Below are positions 6,101 through 9,965 of a stretch of 9,965 nt of DNA, one piece after another; the stretch's first letter is position 1, and each line of letters begins with the position of its first letter. Origin of the DNA: Thermoplasmata archaeon (lineage in GTDB: Archaea; Thermoplasmatota; Thermoplasmata; Lutacidiplasmatales; UBA184); NCBI GenBank assembly GCA_021828085.1, contig JAKATE010000065.1, positions 1 to 9,965 on the forward strand. Direction: 5' to 3'. A program made the position numbers and the translations under genes. The notes under the pieces were generated by a model, which was given only the letters and a program-made list of their open reading frames with translations, ran no database searches and had not been told where the DNA came from.

Positions 6101-9100
6101 GTGGCCAACGGTTCGCGCCGCCTAGCCGCGGTGATGCTCACCGACATCGTCGGCTACACGGCCCTCACCCAGCACGACGAGGCGAACGCGCTCCGCCTCC
6201 TGGAGGAGCACCGCCAGATCGTCCGGCCCTTGCTCCTCGGCCATTCCGGCCGCGAAGTGAAGACCATCGGGGACGCTTTCCTGGTCGAGTTCGGCAACGC
6301 CCTTGACGCGACGCGATGCGCGGTGGCGATCCAGCGGTCGATGCACGAGCGGAACACGCGCAACCCGGGCTCCAAGCTCGAACTCCGCATCGGCCTCCAC
6401 GTCGGCGATGTGGAGGTCCAGGGCGGGGACATCTACGGCGACGCCGTGAACATCGTCTCCCGGGTGGAGCCCATGGCCGAGCCCGGGGGCGTCTGCGTCT
6501 CAGGGGATGTCTACAACCAGGTGCGCAACAAGCTCGACCTCAGCCTCGAGCCCCTCGGCTCCCCTTCGCTCAAGAACATCGAGTTCCCCGTACCCCTCTA
6601 CCGGATCGAGCTTCCCTGGATGGCCACCTCCCTGAGCCCACGGACCCCCTGGGTCCCCCGGCCTTCGGAGCAGGAGGCCCTTCGGCAGGCCGTGGAGCGT
6701 GCGCTGAAGGGGGAAGGGTCGGCGGTGATCCTGCTGGGGGAGTCCGGGGTGGGAAAGACCCGCCTTGCGGAGGAGACCATCGCGACCGCCGAGAAGATGG
6801 GTTTCCGGTCGCTCAGCGGCAGGGCCTTCCCGGGCGAGCGGGCGATGCCCTACTCCCACTGGGTCGAGATGGTCCAGGGCTTCCTCGACGACGCGCCGGC
6901 CGCGCTGGCCCAGAGGGTCGTCTGGCCCGTTTCCTCGGAGCTCTCCAAGCTCGTCCCCAAGCTGGCCGATGAAGTGGGCGCACCCTCCCCGGGCCCCACC
7001 AACGACCCCGAGACCGCCCGTACCCGCTTCTACGAGGGGGTCGCGCAGTTCTTCGTGGACCTCTCGCGCGATGCCCCGCTGGTCCTGCTCATCGACGATC
7101 TGCAGTGGGCGGATGCCTCCTCGCTGAGCCTCCTCGAGTTCACGATCCGCCGGGCCTCGGGCCACCGGCTGCTCCTTCTCGCCACCTGCCAGGACCCGGA
7201 AGCCACGGGGTCCTCCCAGTTGGCCGACATGCTGCGCTACCTGCGCAAGAACGGGGCGTTGAGCATCCTGGAGGTCCATCGTCTCGATCCGATGGCGGTG
7301 GGCGTGATGATCCAGAGGATGTTCAACGAGCCGGAACGGACCACCCAGGAGTTCCAGGCGCTGGTCCACGAACGGACGGGAGGGAACCCCTTCTTCGTCG
7401 AGGAGGTCTTGCGATCGCTCGTCGAGGACGGCTCGATCTACCGGACCCCCGACGGCCGCTGGGACCGGAAGAAGGTCGAGGAGATCGGCATCCCCAAGAC
7501 CGTGCGGGACGTGGTGAAGCAGCGGTTCAACCGCCTCGACCAGCCCACCCAGTCGACGCTCAGGATCGCCTCGGTGCTGGGGGCGGAGTTCCCCTTCGAG
7601 CTCTTGAGCGAGGTCGCCGGCCTGGGCGAGGAACCGCTCATCGAGCAGCTCGAGCGTCTGGTCCGGGCCGGGATGCTCGAGGAGACCAAGACCTCGAAGA
7701 GGCTCCTCTCCTACGCCTTCACGGACCGCCAGCTGAGGCAGGTCCTCTACGAGGAGCTCGTGGCGCCCCGGCGGGTCCGCTACCATCAGCGGGCGGCTGC
7801 GGCGCTCGAGAAGATCGTCGGCGACCGCAAGGAGGAGTTCGCGGGGGAGCTCGCGCTCCACTTCCTGGAGGGCCAGGATATCCCGAGGGCCCGGGACTAT
7901 TCGATCCTCGCGGGGGACCGGTTGGCCGGCATCTTCGCCTTCGACGAGGCGGAGCGGCAGTACCGCACGGCGCTCGAGTTGGTGGAGGAGGCGGCGGACG
8001 ACAGGGTCCGTGCCCGGGCGCTCGAGGGCCTCGGCCGCGTCCACCACTCCCAGGGACGGGCCGATCTGACCGTTGCGGAGTGGGAGCGCGCCATCCGACT
8101 TTACGAGTCCATCGGCGAGCCGGCCAGGTCCGGGGGCCTCTGTTGGGAGCTCGCGAACCTGGTCCGCATGGACTCCGAGCTCGTCCCGGGACGCCCCGAG
8201 CGGCTCGAGGAGCTCTTGGAGAACGGTCGACGGCTGCTGGAGAGCGTACCGCCGAGCCGTCAGCTCGCGGTCCTCTACGAGGAGTGGGCCATCTGGCTCG
8301 CCGACCAGGGCCGCCGAGCCGAAGGCCGCTCCATGGTCGAGCGGGCCATCGCGGTGGCGAAGGCCATCGGCGACCGCGACGCGGAGATGATGATGTACGA
8401 CGAGCTCGCCCATACCGTTCCCCTGGGGGAGGGGGCGAAGGTCCTGGAGTTCTTCGAGGCGAAGGAGAGGTACTTCTCCCGGCCCGGCAAGGAGGACTGG
8501 GAGCAGGTCCATTGGGCCCGGGACAACCTGAGCTACGCGAGCTTGAGCATCCTCTCGGACGTCGAGGGCGCCCGCCGCTGGGCCGAGCGGGCCCTCGAGG
8601 CGGACCAGAAGGCGCGCAACCGCGCCTGGGAGTCGTTCACCCTCTCGTCCCGAGACTTGCGGGCGGCGATCTGGTCGGGCGACCTGGAGCGGGCCGCGCG
8701 GTCGCTCGAACGTGCCCGCGCCCTCCTCAACCTTCCCCCGGACTCCCACAACTTCGCTCTCGAGCTCGCGGCCGCGGATCTGGCACTCGCCCAGGACGAT
8801 CCGGTCCGTGCGGCCCAACACCTCTCCGCCATCGCGCCGGACCCGAAGCACGTCGCCTCGTACCGGACCTGGGCCCAGCGCCAGGCCGCGGTGCTCCTCG
8901 CGCGGGGGGAGCGCTCGCGGGCGATCTCCCTCCTCCGCGAGGTGATCGCAGGGGAGTCGGGGTCTTCCTTCGACGTCCCCGCCGAGAAGGCCATCGGCTC
9001 CGTCCGCCGACGGACGGCACTGCTGGAGGCCCTCCTCCAGGACTCCTCGGGCATGGCCGTCAGCGAGGAGATGGCCCGTCTCTCGCAGGAGATCCACGGG

Positions 9101-9394
9101 ATCGCCTCCCGGATGGAGAATCCCTACTGCTCGGGCCTCGACCAAAGGGTCTCGGCCGAGCTGGCCCACCGCCAGGGAGAGACGGCGGCCGCGATCGCCC
9201 ACTGGGAGGAGGCGGTCGCTTTCCTCCGAAGGTCCGGGAACCTCCGGGAGCTTTCGACGACCCTCCAGCGCTCCGCCGAGCACCACCGCGGGGCTGGCGA
9301 GATGGAAAAGGCCGACTCGTGCGAGAAGGAGGCCCTGGAGATCCTCGGTCGGATCCGCCGTTCCCCTGCCGGCTCGTCCCGGGTGCCGGCGTAG
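6101..9394 (+). CDS. Class III adenylate cyclase / STAND-type AAA ATPase / TPR signalling protein (complete)
   Basis: The protein has 1097 residues from GTG 6101. Residues 10-170 form a class III cyclase: metal ligands D15 (LTDIVGYT) and D58 (KTIGDAF), adenine-specifying K54 and D110, catalytic N117 and R121. The set is complete, so it should make cAMP from ATP as a homodimer. Residues 184-480 form an AAA_16/STAND ATPase with Walker A GESGVGKT (213-220), Walker B VLLIDDLQWAD (328-338; D332, D333) and TGGNPFFVEEVLRSL (426-440). A winged-helix-like stretch follows at about 481-560. Residues 590-1085 are alpha-helical TPR-like repeats (clear ones near 637-672, 722-757, 1016-1043). There is no DNA-binding C-terminal domain, unlike LuxR-type relatives, and no membrane segment. 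In related proteins the TPR and ATPase parts sense a ligand or partner; here cAMP synthesis would be the output. Its paralogue is at 1-2070. The open frame extends back to 5819, but the TATA-like box and the paralogue favour 6101. Confidence 0.94.
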   Translation: MANGSRRLAAVMLTDIVGYTALTQHDEANALRLLEEHRQIVRPLLLGHSGREVKTIGDAFLVEFGNALDATRCAVAIQRSMHERNTRNPGSKLELRIGLHVGDVEVQGGDIYGDAVNIVSRVEPMAEPGGVCVSGDVYNQVRNKLDLSLEPLGSPSLKNIEFPVPLYRIELPWMATSLSPRTPWVPRPSEQEALRQAVERALKGEGSAVILLGESGVGKTRLAEETIATAEKMGFRSLSGRAFPGERAMPYSHWVEMVQGFLDDAPAALAQRVVWPVSSELSKLVPKLADEVGAPSPGPTNDPETARTRFYEGVAQFFVDLSRDAPLVLLIDDLQWADASSLSLLEFTIRRASGHRLLLLATCQDPEATGSSQLADMLRYLRKNGALSILEVHRLDPMAVGVMIQRMFNEPERTTQEFQALVHERTGGNPFFVEEVLRSLVEDGSIYRTPDGRWDRKKVEEIGIPKTVRDVVKQRFNRLDQPTQSTLRIASVLGAEFPFELLSEVAGLGEEPLIEQLERLVRAGMLEETKTSKRLLSYAFTDRQLRQVLYEELVAPRRVRYHQRAAAALEKIVGDRKEEFAGELALHFLEGQDIPRARDYSILAGDRLAGIFAFDEAERQYRTALELVEEAADDRVRARALEGLGRVHHSQGRADLTVAEWERAIRLYESIGEPARSGGLCWELANLVRMDSELVPGRPERLEELLENGRRLLESVPPSRQLAVLYEEWAIWLADQGRRAEGRSMVERAIAVAKAIGDRDAEMMMYDELAHTVPLGEGAKVLEFFEAKERYFSRPGKEDWEQVHWARDNLSYASLSILSDVEGARRWAERALEADQKARNRAWESFTLSSRDLRAAIWSGDLERAARSLERARALLNLPPDSHNFALELAAADLALAQDDPVRAAQHLSAIAPDPKHVASYRTWAQRQAAVLLARGERSRAISLLREVIAGESGSSFDVPAEKAIGSVRRRTALLEALLQDSSGMAVSEEMARLSQEIHGIASRMENPYCSGLDQRVSAELAHRQGETAAAIAHWEEAVAFLRRSGNLRELSTTLQRSAEHHRGAGEMEKADSCEKEALEILGRIRRSPAGSSRVPA

Positions 9395-9440
9395 CCGCCG
9401 CCACCTCCAAGCCGACTTGCGTGCGGGTGTCGGATACCGG

Positions 9441-9459
9441 GCTCCGAGACCCGCGGAGC
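9441..9459 (+). terminator. Weak hairpin after the complete cyclase gene
   Basis: GCTCCG (9441-9446) pairs perfectly with CGGAGC (9454-9459) around a seven-base loop, 46 bases past the cyclase stop codon. No T-run follows directly. It may be a processing or termination element, or chance pairing in GC-rich DNA. Confidence 0.2.
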
Positions 9460-9531
9460 GGTCGAGGTCGGGGAACGAGGAATGCGGACGCTCCAGGTCC
9501 GGGACGATCCCATGTCCGCCGGTCAACGAGG

Positions 9532-9546
9532 AGGGGTCGGGCCCCT
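9532..9546 (+). terminator. Weak hairpin followed by a T-containing stretch
   Basis: AGGGG (9532-9536) pairs with CCCCT (9542-9546) over a five-base loop, and a relatively T-rich stretch (9555-9565) follows. It could end the cyclase transcript before the next gene begins at 9600, but five pairs is little. Confidence 0.2.
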
Positions 9547-9599
9547 GTCGTAAGTCTCTTGGTCTCGGCAAGGCTCCCGGGCTCCGGCGCGACGAACCC

Positions 9600-9965
9600 A
9601 TGCCCGAGAAGCGCCGGCGGAGGATCAACCGCTTCACGGTCATGGCGATGCTCCAGGCGGCCCGGGCGCACCGTCTCGGCCTGCCGGAGCCCGCCGCCCG
9701 CTCCTGGGGACTGAACCGCGCGATCTTCTACGCGGCCGCGAAGAAGGGTTTCCGGGCCCCGACGGGGCTTCCCATCTCCGAGGAGAAGCGGACCGCCGAG
9801 GACCGGGGTGTCTACTATCTGGGGGACGAGATGGCCTACCGGACGAAGGACCCCTCCGAACTTCGCTTCACCATCGGGGGCGAGCCTCAGACACCCGAGG
9901 AGTTCCAGCGGCAGATCGCCTCCCGCTTCGGGAGCGAGGAGCACTTCCGGGAGGCCTGGCAGAGC
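9600..9965 (+). CDS. Unrecognised protein, N-terminal 122 residues (C-terminus beyond window)
   Basis: From the ATG at 9600 the frame is open to the window's end. I do not recognise the family. The start is strongly basic (MPEKRRRRINRFTVMAML), followed by alternating helical segments (FTVMAMLQAARAHRLGL, then ARSWGLNRAIFYAAAKKGF at about 33-51). These could form a small helix-turn-helix or other nucleic-acid-binding fold; that is a guess from charge and spacing. A more acidic part follows with YYLGDEMAYRTKD (69-81) and a charged helix rich in Glu, Gln and Phe (97-122). No signal peptide or membrane helix is visible. It lies 205 bases after the cyclase gene on the same strand, so a separate promoter is likely. 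I see no clear TATA box at leaderless distance and no Shine-Dalgarno sequence; a weak GTAAG at 9550-9554 is the only candidate. The coding bias (G/C at third positions) matches its neighbours, which supports a real gene. Confidence 0.7.
   Translation, partial: MPEKRRRRINRFTVMAMLQAARAHRLGLPEPAARSWGLNRAIFYAAAKKGFRAPTGLPISEEKRTAEDRGVYYLGDEMAYRTKDPSELRFTIGGEPQTPEEFQRQIASRFGSEEHFREAWQS

Noticed and set aside
6500..9643. 1047-codon open frame on the minus strand opposite the cyclase gene
   Set aside because: The plus strand carries Walker and TPR motifs throughout. A similar shadow lies opposite the paralogue, as expected if it merely mirrors codon usage.
7105..9714. 869-codon open frame on the plus strand in another reading frame
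   Set aside because: It is a frame-shifted reading of the cyclase gene, rich in Gly, Pro and Arg, with no recognisable domain.

Overview
The window is very GC-rich and most likely comes from a high-GC archaeon. A soil or sediment Thermoplasmatota-type genome would fit, but that lineage is an inference. The archaeal reading rests on three points. Two genes appear to start leaderless, with a GTG about 29-30 bases downstream of a T(T)TAAG TATA-like box and no Shine-Dalgarno sequence. A third gene has a clean TATTTAA box. There is also a large secreted YVTN-type beta-propeller protein of a kind common in archaea. A high-GC bacterium is not formally excluded. There are no RNA genes, CRISPR arrays, insertion sequences or integrases.

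Layout: (1) 1-2070, minus strand, a large signalling protein cut off by the window's left edge: class III nucleotidyl cyclase, then STAND-type AAA ATPase, then the start of a TPR region. (2) 2071-2216, a short divergent promoter region. (3) 2217-4325, plus strand, a secreted beta-propeller protein. (4) 4326-4507, a convergent gap with two C/G-rich hairpins. (5) 4508-5749, minus strand, an MFS membrane transporter. (6) 5750-6100, a 351-base divergent control region with an 18-bp perfect palindrome next to the transporter start. (7) 6101-9394, plus strand, a complete 1097-residue cyclase-ATPase-TPR protein, paralogous to gene 1. (8) 9395-9599, a gap with weak hairpins. (9) 9600-9965, plus strand, an unrecognised gene cut off by the right edge.

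The striking point is the pair of cyclase-ATPase-TPR paralogues pointing outward and bracketing the propeller and transporter genes. They align without net length change for more than 330 residues. Both keep every class III catalytic residue and both Walker motifs, at identical residue numbers, and the resemblance seems to reach into their promoters. Each looks like a single-chain sensor: TPR/ATPase input controlling cAMP output. Whether the propeller and the transporter belong to the same circuit cannot be decided from this window. Very long open frames lie opposite the real genes here; they are by-products of the GC-rich codon usage and are not annotated.
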